DNA of 54,350 nt from Planctomycetia bacterium (GTDB lineage: Bacteria > Planctomycetota > Planctomycetia > Planctomycetales > Planctomycetaceae): assembly GCA_026400935.1 (NCBI GenBank), contig JAPLNX010000311.1, positions 1-54,350 of the forward strand, in the 5' to 3' direction. The notes under the pieces are model-generated. The model was not told the DNA's origin, searched no databases, and saw only the letters and a program-made list of their open reading frames with translations. Shown here piece after piece: positions 44,411-52,437 of the stretch. Made by a program: the position numbers and the translations under genes. Positions within the stretch are counted from its first letter, which is position 1. The number at the start of each line of letters is the position of its first letter.

Positions 44411-45553
44411 CTATTTGTCCGTCAATTCAAACTCCACCTTTTCCGTTTGGAGCGAGCCTTCTCCAAACTTCTTGTACTCGATGTAGAAGGTGTACTTTCC
44501 TGCGGGGAATCCTTTTGTGGAAAGACGCTGTTGAAGCGGCAAACTCTCGCGAGCGGCGATCGTGGCTTTGGTCAGAATCATGGTGCCGCCAGCGGCATAC
44601 TTTGAGCCTTGCCGTCCGGTCTGCGGTGGGATCCCCGGAATCGTCTGATCGTCGCCCTGACGTTCAACCCAGTGTTGTCGTGTGCCGACATGATTGAATG
44701 GTCGCGGGAGTGACTCATCGACAGGGACTTCGAGCGCAGCGTCGGACGAATTTGTCAACTCATAGGCCACCGTCACCAGATCTCCGGGAGAATAGGGGCC
44801 GCCGACAATCTGCGGCTTCGTGATCTTCAGTGATTTGTAGATGACCGCCATACGAGGATCCTCCGGAATCGGTTCATGTTCGACCGTGATTCCATTCACG
44901 ACCAAACTGGGAGCACCCGCATAAGGACCGCTCTTGTTGACGGTCTTCCGTGACGTGTCTCGGATCGTGATCCCCGAAAGAGCTGCGCCCACCTCACTCC
45001 GCTTCAGGTCGATGACCAGCATGTCCAGAAATGCCGTGGACTTTTTCCCTCGGAACTGGTCCTCGGCAAGGACGTTGACGAGCTTCGCGTGCTCGTCGCT
45101 TCCGGGCGGGATGATGGTCTCGTTCTCCGACCAAGTTTCTCGAAGCGTCACCCAAGCCTTGATCGGAACGTTCATTTCCGTTCCGTCGGAAAATTCGAGC
45201 ACGATCGCGCCCACTTCCTTTCCCTGATGCTCGCGCGGCACATAGCCGCCAGATAAGAGTACATACACAGCCAACGGGCGTGGGACGTTGACGTGGATGC
45301 CTGCACTTAAAGGGTCATTGCCATTGAACGCTTCGGTCTGAAAGCCTTTGTGCGGAGTGGGGAACTCAAACGGGATTTCGCCCAGCGTCACACGCCCCGA
45401 TGGCGGTCTCACCAAATGGTCGATTTTCGCCCTATTGGCAATGGGGGCCAAGCTAATCGGTTTGAACAATTTGGGTTCCGCGCTACGGCTTGGCTGGGCA
45501 GCAGCGTGAACAATGCTCAACACCAAGATCATCGCGAGGGTTCGGCTTTTCAT
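44411..45553 (-). CDS. secreted beta-rich protein of unknown function
   Basis: 380 residues from the ATG at 45553 with AGGAG 11 nt upstream; the much longer open frame to 45970 would overlap the divergent sigma gene and is rejected. Signal peptide MILVLSIVHAAAQPSRSA. The N-terminal half resembles NPCBM-like jelly-roll domains (HVNVPRPLAVYVLLSGG, GAIVLEFSDGTEMNVPIKAW). The C-terminal half is an Ig-like fold (GPYSPGDLVTVAYELTNSSD, FPAGKYTFYIEYK) reminiscent of BsuPI-type domains. It has no counterpart in copy A. First gene of the kinase B operon, downstream of element site 3. Confidence 0.7.
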   Translation of the reverse strand: MKSRTLAMILVLSIVHAAAQPSRSAEPKLFKPISLAPIANRAKIDHLVRPPSGRVTLGEIPFEFPTPHKGFQTEAFNGNDPLSAGIHVNVPRPLAVYVLLSGGYVPREHQGKEVGAIVLEFSDGTEMNVPIKAWVTLRETWSENETIIPPGSDEHAKLVNVLAEDQFRGKKSTAFLDMLVIDLKRSEVGAALSGITIRDTSRKTVNKSGPYAGAPSLVVNGITVEHEPIPEDPRMAVIYKSLKITKPQIVGGPYSPGDLVTVAYELTNSSDAALEVPVDESLPRPFNHVGTRQHWVERQGDDQTIPGIPPQTGRQGSKYAAGGTMILTKATIAARESLPLQQRLSTKGFPAGKYTFYIEYKKFGEGSLQTEKVEFELTDK

Positions 45554-45606
45554 TGCGTGGCGTGCTCCTTGAAGACGGTTTGAGTTACTTACTATCCGAG
45601 CATGAA

Positions 45607-45633
45607 ATGCCCAGACAGGCTCGAATCCCGACA
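45607..45633 (-). promoter_or_regulatory. shared element TGTCGG-N15-GGGCAT, site 3 (kinase B operon)
   Basis: Minus strand TGTCGG at 45633-45628, GGGCAT at 45612-45607, spacer 15 nt, ending 54 nt upstream of the start at 45553. Flanks match site 1 as well (GGGCATTTCA in both). Confidence 0.65.
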
Positions 45634-45689
45634 CGCGCGAGAAAGATTTGTTGAACTGCACGGCTGCGGGCGTCGCATCGAAATTCGCG

Positions 45690-45717
45690 AGACACCATAA
45701 TCGAATCGCTGTCGTTT
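45690..45717 (+). promoter_or_regulatory. conserved block upstream of ECF sigma B
   Basis: Matches 36973-37000 at 25 of 28 positions, including ATAATCGAATCGC and TCGTTT. It ends 34 nt before the sigma B start. Confidence 0.5.
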
Positions 45718-45751
45718 GGCCTGCGTACAAAACACTTTTGAGGAAACCGTG

Positions 45752-46366
45752 ATGCTTTCTGGCGATGCCTCGGTCACGGAAGTCACTGAGTGGTTGAGAA
45801 AGTTGGAGGCCGGGCATGATCTCGCCGCCCAGCGGCTCTGGGACGTGTTCTTTGAACGCTTGGTCCGTCTCGCCCAAGAGCGAATGCGAACGAATGATCG
45901 CCGAGTCGCCGACGCCGAAGATGTCGCGTTGAGTGCCTTCGCCAGTTTCTGTCGCGGTGTCGAAAATCAACGCTTTCCGGAACTAACTGACCGGCAAGGA
46001 CTGTGGCGACTCTTGGTCAGCATCACGATTCACAAGTTGCTGCATCTGCAACGGGACCAGAACCGGCTCAAGCGTGGCGGTGGCTTCCGCGCTGTCGAAG
46101 CCATCGAGGGAGACGATCACGCCGCTGTCGATCAACTCATCAGCCGCGAACCGACTCCCGAATTCGCGGCCCAGGTGGCCGAGCAGTACGACCGCTGGAT
46201 GCGCGCGTTGAACAGCGAGGAACTCACGCGACTGACCGAATGGAAGCTCGAAGGCTTCACCAACGACGAGATCGCCGCGAAAAGCGGACGCACGACACGC
46301 ACCATCGAACGCAAACTGAACTTGATCCGCAAGATTCTGGTCCACGAGCTGGCGAAACCGCTGTGA
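45752..46366 (+). CDS. ECF RNA polymerase sigma factor, copy B (kinase-linked)
   Basis: 204 residues from the ATG at 45752, with GAGG 8 nt upstream; alignment with copy A (MLSSDTNVTEVTEW / MLSGDASVTEVTEW) fixes this start over 45716. Sigma2 and sigma4 regions as in copy A, with identical ADAEDVALSAFASFCRGV and a helix-turn-helix GRTTRTIERKLNLIRKIL. The near identity of the sigma4 helix suggests both factors read the same -35 element. No anti-sigma factor neighbours it. Confidence 0.93.
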   Translation: MLSGDASVTEVTEWLRKLEAGHDLAAQRLWDVFFERLVRLAQERMRTNDRRVADAEDVALSAFASFCRGVENQRFPELTDRQGLWRLLVSITIHKLLHLQRDQNRLKRGGGFRAVEAIEGDDHAAVDQLISREPTPEFAAQVAEQYDRWMRALNSEELTRLTEWKLEGFTNDEIAAKSGRTTRTIERKLNLIRKILVHELAKPL

Positions 46367-46376
46367 TTACTGGGTA

Positions 46377-46437
46377 GGCACGCTCGCCAAGAGCGTGCGT
46401 AGATTCGTGGTGAACCCACGCTCTTGGCGAGCGTGGC
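46377..46437. repeat. palindromic repeat between convergent sigma B and K+ channel
   Basis: GGCACGCTCGCCAAGAGCGTG (46377-46397) is inverted at 46417-46437 with one mismatch and a 19-nt loop. It fills the 80-nt gap between the two stops and may terminate both. Confidence 0.8.
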
Positions 46438-46446
46438 AACGCGGAT

Positions 46447-47223
46447 TCACTTCGCAACAGTCGATTCGGGCCAACGCACGAGTTGCCGTTCTCGTTCCTT
46501 TTGAAATTCTTCAATCGGGTCGATGTTGGGATCGATCTCTTCTTCCATGACCTTGAAAAAGCTGGAGCCCAGCACGCCGAGAATGCCAGCGAAGAGCGCT
46601 AGGCCGGAGACGAAGGTGAACATCACCACGATTCGTCCCAGCGGCGTGACGGGGCTGAGATCGCCATAGCCGACGGTGGCGACCGTGACCATCGTGAAGT
46701 AGGCCGCATCAAACAGGTTCGTAAACTTGTCGGGCTGGGCAGGGTGCTCGGTCTCGAAGACGGCCACGGAGCAGAACAGGCCGATCACCGTCATCGAGAA
46801 GCACAGCGGTTGAAGCGCTGGTCCAGCTCGATAGAAGCCGAGCGCGACGAGTTGCAGCGAGCGGGAGTATCGAAAGAACTTGAGCAGCCGAAAAACTCGG
46901 AACGTGCGAACGAGATGCAGCCATTCGACCGGCAGGAAGAAGCCGATCCAGAAGGGAGCGATGGAAATCAAATCAATGATCCCCAGCGCCGAGTGCGGGT
47001 AGTGCCAGCCGTGTTGATCCTGAGCGTCATCGACCCAACGCAACACATACTCGATGGTGAAGCAGACGGCGATGAGACATTGCACCCACCAGAAGATCGG
47101 GTGCGCATGCTCGGTCGCGCTGGCTCCCGTGCAGATCTCGACGAGGTACATGACCGTCCCGGCCAACACCAGAAACTTGAGCCACGGGTCGGCCGTTTTG
47201 AGGATGCTCGCGACTTTGGGCAT
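46447..47223 (-). CDS. voltage-gated-type K+ channel subunit
   Basis: 258 residues, six membrane segments. Selectivity filter TVATVGYGD at residues 180-188, between S5 and S6. S4-like charged helix RTFRVFRLLKFFRYSR at 106-121. The cytoplasmic tail is short with acidic residues and no RCK/TrkA domain. K+ would flow across the cytoplasmic membrane. Present only in copy B, downstream of ligase B. Ion channels have been noted as partners of DUF350/ATP-grasp neighbourhoods, which supports membership of this module. Confidence 0.9.
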   Translation of the reverse strand: MPKVASILKTADPWLKFLVLAGTVMYLVEICTGASATEHAHPIFWWVQCLIAVCFTIEYVLRWVDDAQDQHGWHYPHSALGIIDLISIAPFWIGFFLPVEWLHLVRTFRVFRLLKFFRYSRSLQLVALGFYRAGPALQPLCFSMTVIGLFCSVAVFETEHPAQPDKFTNLFDAAYFTMVTVATVGYGDLSPVTPLGRIVVMFTFVSGLALFAGILGVLGSSFFKVMEEEIDPNIDPIEEFQKERERQLVRWPESTVAK

Positions 47224-47266
47224 GGATTCACTTTCTTTCGCGCCGTCCCAGTGACAGACGCAAACT

Positions 47267-47360
47267 AACCCGAAGCGTCAGCGAGGGCGGGCGCTCCAAT
47301 CGGTGAGGAATTGAACACAGAGGCTCTGTGAATCGCTCGCCCTCGCTGACGCTTCGGGTT
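47267..47360. repeat. perfect 23-bp inverted repeat between channel and ligase B
   Basis: AACCCGAAGCGTCAGCGAGG (from 47267) is exactly inverted at 47338-47360 with a 48-nt spacer. Same family as 2758-2860. Translated, it gives NPKRQRG or TRSVSEG peptides, so annotation pipelines often call short false genes here. Confidence 0.9.
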
Positions 47361-47377
47361 TGTTGGAACCCTTGGCT

Positions 47378-48508
47378 TCAACCCCGGATCAGGTGCGGGA
47401 CGAATCGACTCGAATTGTGTGTGATCGGATTCTCGTCCTCGCGGATGCCCATGCCGCAGGCGGTATCGCCGATGATCCAGCTTCCCAGAACGGCGTGGCC
47501 ACGGCCCAAGTCCGGTAGCGGATGAAATGCTTGATAGACCACCGCCACTTCGGAGTACGGGCCGTCGGTTTCGGACAACACCGCGCCGCGTCGGACGAGC
47601 TGAATGTTGCTTCCCTCGCGAGACAGGATTGGCTTGCGGACGAAGTCTCCCGTCAGCGGCTCCCAAGAGGCGGGTAGCAAGTATTCGCTGTTGGGAAACA
47701 GCTCGCACAAGAGAACCAGCAGAGCCTTGTTGGACAGCAGCATCTTCCAAGGCGGCTCTATCCATTGCGTCTTCGCCGTGAGCAAGTGCGACGAGAACTC
47801 TTCAGCGATCATCCACTCCCACGGATAGAGCTTGAACAGACAGTCGATCGAGACGCCGTCGGTCCCCACGAACGTCTGGTGTGTTGAGTCGAAACCGACG
47901 GCGGACACATCGAGGTAATCGGTGACGATCCCGGCTTGTGCCGCCGTGTCGCGCAGATAGGAGATGTTCCCGAAGTCTTCCTCGTGACCTTCCGTCGCCG
48001 CGAAGCCGAGCCGCGTCATTCCTTGTCCGCGCAGATATTTCCAAGCTTCGATCAATTGCTCGTGCAGGCTGTTGAACTGATCCAATTCGGGATGCACCGA
48101 CTCCAGCCATTGCCATTGCACGACCGCCGCCTCGAACAGCGCGGTTGGTGTGTCGGCGTTGTACTCCAGCAACTTCGGAGGCGTCCGGCCGCCGTCGTAA
48201 GCTAGATCGAAGCGACCATAGACCGTCGGCTCGTCGTTGTCCCAACTCGCGCGAATGCAGTCGCGAAACGCCGGTGGAATCCGAAACTCGTCGAAGCGAT
48301 CGTCGTCGAGCACGACTTGCACCGCTTGCAGACACATCTTGTGCAACGTGTTCGTGGCGGTCTCGATCTCCTCAATCTCCGCGAGCGAGAACTCGTACCA
48401 GCCACCTTCATCCCAATAGAGATCGCCGTCGATCATGTGGTTGGTGAACCCCAACTCTTCCACGTCACGACGCCAATTCAATCGGGGCGGAGCAGTCACG
48501 CGACGCAT
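47378..48508 (-). CDS. glutathionylspermidine synthase-like ATP-grasp ligase, copy B
   Basis: 376 residues from the ATG at 48508 overlapping the lipoprotein stop by one base (TAATG), exactly as in copy A. All ATP-grasp signatures are kept: YGRFDLAYDG, LLEYNADTPT, GDFVRKPILSREGSNIQL, GRGHAVLGSWIIGD. It is highly similar to copy A over the full length, with one extra residue (Gly in DGGRTPP). Synthetase domain only, no amidase. Presumed reaction: ATP-dependent amide bond formation; acceptor unknown. The K+ channel gene follows 154 nt downstream. Confidence 0.92.
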   Translation of the reverse strand: MRRVTAPPRLNWRRDVEELGFTNHMIDGDLYWDEGGWYEFSLAEIEEIETATNTLHKMCLQAVQVVLDDDRFDEFRIPPAFRDCIRASWDNDEPTVYGRFDLAYDGGRTPPKLLEYNADTPTALFEAAVVQWQWLESVHPELDQFNSLHEQLIEAWKYLRGQGMTRLGFAATEGHEEDFGNISYLRDTAAQAGIVTDYLDVSAVGFDSTHQTFVGTDGVSIDCLFKLYPWEWMIAEEFSSHLLTAKTQWIEPPWKMLLSNKALLVLLCELFPNSEYLLPASWEPLTGDFVRKPILSREGSNIQLVRRGAVLSETDGPYSEVAVVYQAFHPLPDLGRGHAVLGSWIIGDTACGMGIREDENPITHNSSRFVPHLIRG

Positions 48509-48849
48509 TACGAACCTCCCGAAAAGAACGATCCGATCCGACCAAAGCCACCAGTCGACACGGACGTCACTCGGCTGGAGCTGGTCGCACCATGTGATGT
48601 TGTGGGTGCAGCGCTTTGTGTGTGAGTGCCACCGAACCATGAACCATGTGATGAGCCGTAATGAGAGCCATGCGTCGCTGCGGGATGGCATGGCCGTTTC
48701 GCTGGCTCACCGGGCTTGGCGGGTGTGTCGCAGTCATTGGCCGTCTGGTGAGAACCAGGCGGATGGACCATTGTCGGCGACTGTCCGCAGCCAAAGGCCG
48801 TCATGGCAGGGACCAGCAGGGTCAACACAACTTTCGTACTTCGCTTCAT
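48508..48849 (-). CDS. Gly/Ser/His-rich lipoprotein, YgiB/YjfM-like, copy B
   Basis: 113 residues. The signal MKRSTKVVLTLLVPAMTAFGC matches copy A almost residue for residue, as do PAKPGEPAK, GSHYGSSHGSWFG and the C-terminal FFSGGS. The middle is shorter by about 18 residues. Predicted outer-leaflet or periplasmic lipoprotein. Coupled to ligase B by TAATG. Confidence 0.75.
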   Translation of the reverse strand: MKRSTKVVLTLLVPAMTAFGCGQSPTMVHPPGSHQTANDCDTPAKPGEPAKRPCHPAATHGSHYGSSHGSWFGGTHTQSAAPTTSHGATSSSRVTSVSTGGFGRIGSFFSGGS

Positions 48850-48887
48850 GACGAGGCTCCTCCTGCGGAAGTTGGGAACGACAACAA

Positions 48888-49136
48888 CTACAGCATCGAA
48901 ACGATCACGATGGCACTGACTCCCAACAGTAAGGCGGCCACGACAACGCCCACGGCGACGTTTCCACCTTCGAGCTGTTTCTCGATATCCAGCCGCCGAG
49001 TGACCAGTTCAAAGGCTTTGAAGCCGACCAGCATCAACGCAATTCCCACCGCACCAAATGCCGCAGTGGCCATCAGCGCGTTAATCAGGGCCTGAGTTTC
49101 CACAGGAATCGACGCCAGAATGGGGATCGGTGACAT
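48888..49136 (-). CDS. DUF350 membrane protein, copy B (YjfL type)
   Basis: 82 residues from the ATG at 49136, with GGAG 9 nt upstream and exact length match to copy A; an upstream in-frame start at 49154 is rejected. Two membrane helices. By hand count about 67 of 82 residues are identical to copy A, with differences concentrated in the first 36. Confidence 0.85.
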   Translation of the reverse strand: MSPIPILASIPVETQALINALMATAAFGAVGIALMLVGFKAFELVTRRLDIEKQLEGGNVAVGVVVAALLLGVSAIVIVSML

Positions 49137-49496
49137 GCAAGATATCTCCAGCAACAGGAAGGTGACGATTCGGTCGTGCGAAGCTCACTTGAACCTCTCC
49201 CAAGACCACGAACTTGATCAACGACTCGATTCGCCAATCAGAATTCAGTGGACTTGGGCGACACACCTGACGCCTAGATGCCCGAATCGCTCTTTGCACC
49301 GACAGAGATTTTCGATTTCGTCGGGCATTTGCACGCGAGGTCGTCGCCGCATCCTCTGATCTCGTGTCGGGGGCGGAGCACGGACGGGCATCTACAAATC
49401 GCCTCGGCAGCGCACTTGGACGCCGGATTGCGGTATCCCCAATCCTCGCTCGCCGCGAGACTCAGCCCTCTCCCCACAACCAAAGGATGCTCGCTC
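49137..49496. other. 360-nt divergent intergenic region
   Basis: It lies between DUF350 B (-) and the plus-strand membrane protein cluster. It holds element site 4 at 49278-49304. Otherwise no gene is seen; an open frame from 49278 leading into the next gene lacks a ribosome site. Confidence 0.6.
49278..49304 (-). promoter_or_regulatory. shared element TGTCGG-N15-GGGCAT, site 4 (DUF350 B operon)
   Basis: Minus strand TGTCGG at 49304-49299, GGGCAT at 49283-49278, spacer 15 nt, 142 nt upstream of the DUF350 B start. Flanks match site 2 (TTCGGGCATCTA in both), as expected of orthologous positions in the two copies. Confidence 0.65.
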
Positions 49497-50156
49497 ATGT
49501 CGAAAACCGAACGCGGAACGAAAAGCACGACAAGCTCTGTTCAAGTGAAGTCGCTTCAAGCAACCCAAGTGCCGCTTGGTATCTCGCTCGTTTACTACAG
49601 CCTCGCGTTAATGCTGCTCGCCATCATTGGCATGTTCTTGTCGCCATTTTTGCTGTCTGGCAATCCAATGCTGGCCGTGCGTGCGATTATCGGGCTTGGG
49701 TTTTTGATCCTCTTGGCCAGTGTTCTGAGCCTCGTGGGCACGGGCCTCTGTTTGACGGCACCGAATGAGATGGCTGGCAAGGGAGCCATTCACCTCGCAG
49801 TTGCCCTCAATGTCGCGGCAGTCCTCATCTGTGTGGCCAGCCAGTTCACGACATTACCCCGGTGGATCGTCGCCTCGTCAAATCTGCCTGCGATCGCTGG
49901 CTTTGTGTGCTTTCTGGTTTTCTTGATGCATGTCGGTAGTTTCATTCGCAATGACGAACTCACGAGCCGGGCGGAGGGACTGCTCAACCTTGGGATCACA
50001 CTCGTCGCGGTTATGGTTCTCATGGCCGCCAGCGCCTCTGTGATGCCAATGGCCGGCGCGTTGCTCGGACTGTTGACGTTCATTCTCGGTGCCGTGGGCT
50101 TCCTCCGTTACGCGCGACTGCTGCATGACCTGCGGCAGGCATTCGCTCGCAATTGA
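49497..50156 (+). CDS. multi-pass membrane protein, unknown function
   Basis: 219 residues from the ATG at 49497 (MSKTERGTKS), with AAAGGA about 9 nt upstream. About six membrane segments. The loop LCLTAPNEMAGKGAIHLAVA corresponds to MCLTAPAQMSGRWSISLSAS in the next gene, so the two membrane domains are paralogous; this one lacks the zinc ribbon. First gene of a plus-strand run. No family recognised. Confidence 0.75.
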   Translation: MSKTERGTKSTTSSVQVKSLQATQVPLGISLVYYSLALMLLAIIGMFLSPFLLSGNPMLAVRAIIGLGFLILLASVLSLVGTGLCLTAPNEMAGKGAIHLAVALNVAAVLICVASQFTTLPRWIVASSNLPAIAGFVCFLVFLMHVGSFIRNDELTSRAEGLLNLGITLVAVMVLMAASASVMPMAGALLGLLTFILGAVGFLRYARLLHDLRQAFARN

Positions 50157-50242
50157 TCCGGCGTCCTATCGCTGGCTTTGAGCTGGAAAGCTCACTCACT
50201 GGAACGATCGAGAGTCACTGAAACAATCGAAGGACATCGTTC

Positions 50243-51151
50243 ATGCCTATCAAAGTGACCTGCGACGATTGTTCTCTGGCTCATCGCGTGAAGGACGAAG
50301 CGGTGGGAAAGCGATTCAAGTGCAAAGGCTGCGGCAAGTCGCTCAAGGTCGAAACGGTCTCTCTTCCGTCGAATGGTTTCGACCAATTTAGAAAGGCCGG
50401 GATGAATGACGAGTTCGATGAATCTGACGCGGCAGACGACGGCGAAGTAGACTCCCGCATGTCCGCAAAACACTCAGACTTAGCAGGACGCAAGTCGTCC
50501 AAAAGCAAGTCCGGAACGCCGAAACCAGTGCCGCTTCACAAGACCAAAGTCTCGCGGGGAATCGACTGTGTCTATTTCGGCTTTCTGTTGACCGTTGCAG
50601 TGATGTTTGGAGCCTTCGCACTGGACTGGTCGTTTCGTGGCAAACTCCGAATCCTCTTGCCTGGTCTCTTGGGACTCCTCTTGTTGGGATTCGCGGCCAA
50701 CATCTTGGCGACCATTGGCAAACTGATGTGCTTGACGGCTCCGGCTCAAATGTCTGGACGGTGGAGCATTTCATTGTCCGCGTCGATTGATGTGCTGGCG
50801 TTGGTTATGGGAGTAGCCGGTCATTTCAGGTTTCTCTCACCATTCATCCTAGCCGCGAGCAAACTGATTCCGATCATCGGCTTTCTCTTCTTCCTGTTGT
50901 TTCTGAAACAGCTCGGCGATTTCCTTGGCGAACGGGATATTTCCGAGCGAGCCACTGGAGTTGCTGCCGTCGGAATCGGGATTGTCGTGCTTTGGTTGGC
51001 AATGATTCTTCAGCTCTTTGTATTCCCCATGCGTGCCGCAATGGTGGTGGGGCTATTGATCGGAGTTATCCTGTTGATCGTGGGGATCATCGGAGTGATT
51101 CGCTACTTGAGATTGCTAACGGCCTGCCGATATGCGTTGGCCAATTCCTGA
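50243..51151 (+). CDS. zinc-ribbon plus multi-pass membrane protein
   Basis: 302 residues. N-terminal Cys4 zinc ribbon (VTCDDCSLAHRVKDEAVGKR then FKCKGCGK), an acidic/basic linker of about 65 residues, and a C-terminal membrane domain of about six segments paralogous to the preceding gene. The stop overlaps the ATG at 51151 (TGATG), an alternative start for the next gene. The ribbon presumably sits in the cytoplasm. Function unknown. Confidence 0.8.
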   Translation: MPIKVTCDDCSLAHRVKDEAVGKRFKCKGCGKSLKVETVSLPSNGFDQFRKAGMNDEFDESDAADDGEVDSRMSAKHSDLAGRKSSKSKSGTPKPVPLHKTKVSRGIDCVYFGFLLTVAVMFGAFALDWSFRGKLRILLPGLLGLLLLGFAANILATIGKLMCLTAPAQMSGRWSISLSASIDVLALVMGVAGHFRFLSPFILAASKLIPIIGFLFFLLFLKQLGDFLGERDISERATGVAAVGIGIVVLWLAMILQLFVFPMRAAMVVGLLIGVILLIVGIIGVIRYLRLLTACRYALANS

Positions 51152-51183
51152 TGCCAACAACCAACAGTGGAGTTCATCATTCC

Positions 51184-52437
51184 ATGACCAAACCAACGCC
51201 GCCGAAAAAGAAAAACTCCCTCAACGGGCCCTTGGGCGGAGTTGCCGTCATGGTCGTGGTCATCGGCTTTTACGGCGGTCGTGAAGTGTGCTACTCCCTG
51301 TTGGGAAAAACGGTGATCGCGAAAATCACCAGCCAGGCTCGGACCGGTCGTGGGGGAATCCTTTCGGTCAACTATGTCTTCACCGATGCCGGTGGTCAGC
51401 AGCGTCACGGGCGAGACGACGTCCCGTTTGATCAATCGCGGTCCCTCGAACAGACGGTCTCGGTGGATTACCTCTCCGGATTTGCTGGCGTGTCACGAAT
51501 TCGCGGCGGCAATCAGCGATGGATCGCGCTGATCGTGACGGGGTACTGCGGACTGATGGCGTCGGTGCTGCTGGGCATCTGGTGGTTCATCAAGAAATAT
51601 GGCCAGGCCCCGGTCAAGCTGAAACTCGAAAAGCCCGTCTCGCTCCAAGAGGAAATCGAATCGCTGACGATGTCCCGAACGGAGCTGATCGGTTGGTGGA
51701 TTGCTGGCAGCATCGGAGCGGTGCTGATCGTCATCAGCCTACTCGGCAAGTTCGACATCTACGGCTACCTGTTCGTCATTCCCGGCGTCCTCGGCCTGCT
51801 CATCTCTCTGTTTGTGATAAACATGCAGCACCGCGCGGAGCGACGGCGGACTCACAATCTGCGAAAGGTCGCTAAGCGGTTGAACTTCAAATTTGGTTTG
51901 CTGGAAAGCGAGCGATTCCTCAAAAGCCTGGAGACATTTCACCTGATGAGCGTCGGCCGCCCCGTGGGACTTTCCAATCTGATGCACGGGAAGATTGAAG
52001 GGACCGACATCGCACTGTTTGATTTCACGCACGTCATCGGCAACGGAAAAAACAGCCGGACGGTGCATCAGACGGTGATCTGGCTGCAACGGCGAGGAAT
52101 CAGACGGACCGAGTTCGCTCTGTGCCCCGAAGGTTTTTGGATCACAGTCGGTTCTTGGCTCGGACACGGTGACATCAACTTCGAGTCTCACCCTACGTTC
52201 TCTCGCAACTACTTGTTGAGAGGCGACGACGAGAGCGCGATCCGCGAACTCTTCAACGACGACGTGCTGGAGTTCTACGAAAACTGTTCGGGACTCACGG
52301 CCGAAGGTTCGGGCAACAAGCTGCTCTTCTACCGCGCTGGAGTCCGAGTCGATCCCGATGAAATTCAGCCGTTCCTGAATGACGCACTGCGTCTGCTGTC
52401 GTTGCTGGAACCGATCAGCAATGAAGGGAAACCCTGA
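51184..52437 (+). CDS. membrane protein with DUF3592-like and long soluble domain
   Basis: 417 residues from the ATG at 51184 (MTKPTPPKKK), with GGAG 11 nt upstream; the TGATG-coupled ATG at 51151 would add 11 residues. TM1 at about 18-38, a small beta domain (TAKITSQ-like KITSQARTGRGG, VNYVFTDAGG), TM2 at about 118-140, then two more segments near 165-210. The C-terminal 200 residues are soluble (LNFKFGLLESERFLKSL, THVIGNGKNSRTVHQTVIWLQ) and resemble cytosolic domains of unknown function in bacterial membrane proteins. The stop overlaps the next start (TGATG). Confidence 0.7.
   Translation: MTKPTPPKKKNSLNGPLGGVAVMVVVIGFYGGREVCYSLLGKTVIAKITSQARTGRGGILSVNYVFTDAGGQQRHGRDDVPFDQSRSLEQTVSVDYLSGFAGVSRIRGGNQRWIALIVTGYCGLMASVLLGIWWFIKKYGQAPVKLKLEKPVSLQEEIESLTMSRTELIGWWIAGSIGAVLIVISLLGKFDIYGYLFVIPGVLGLLISLFVINMQHRAERRRTHNLRKVAKRLNFKFGLLESERFLKSLETFHLMSVGRPVGLSNLMHGKIEGTDIALFDFTHVIGNGKNSRTVHQTVIWLQRRGIRRTEFALCPEGFWITVGSWLGHGDINFESHPTFSRNYLLRGDDESAIRELFNDDVLEFYENCSGLTAEGSGNKLLFYRAGVRVDPDEIQPFLNDALRLLSLLEPISNEGKP

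Noticed and set aside
45616-45632. tRNA T-arm-like string GGCTCGAATCCC
   Set aside because: No acceptor, D or anticodon arms can be folded around it; it lies in the spacer of element site 3.
45554-45970. N-terminal extension of the secreted protein at 44411-45553
   Set aside because: It would overlap the divergent sigma B gene and bury both the signal peptide and element site 3.
47265-47765. 166-codon minus-strand frame containing NPKRQRG
   Set aside because: Runs through a palindromic repeat and the antisense-frame end of ligase B; NPKRQRG is the translation of the repeat itself.
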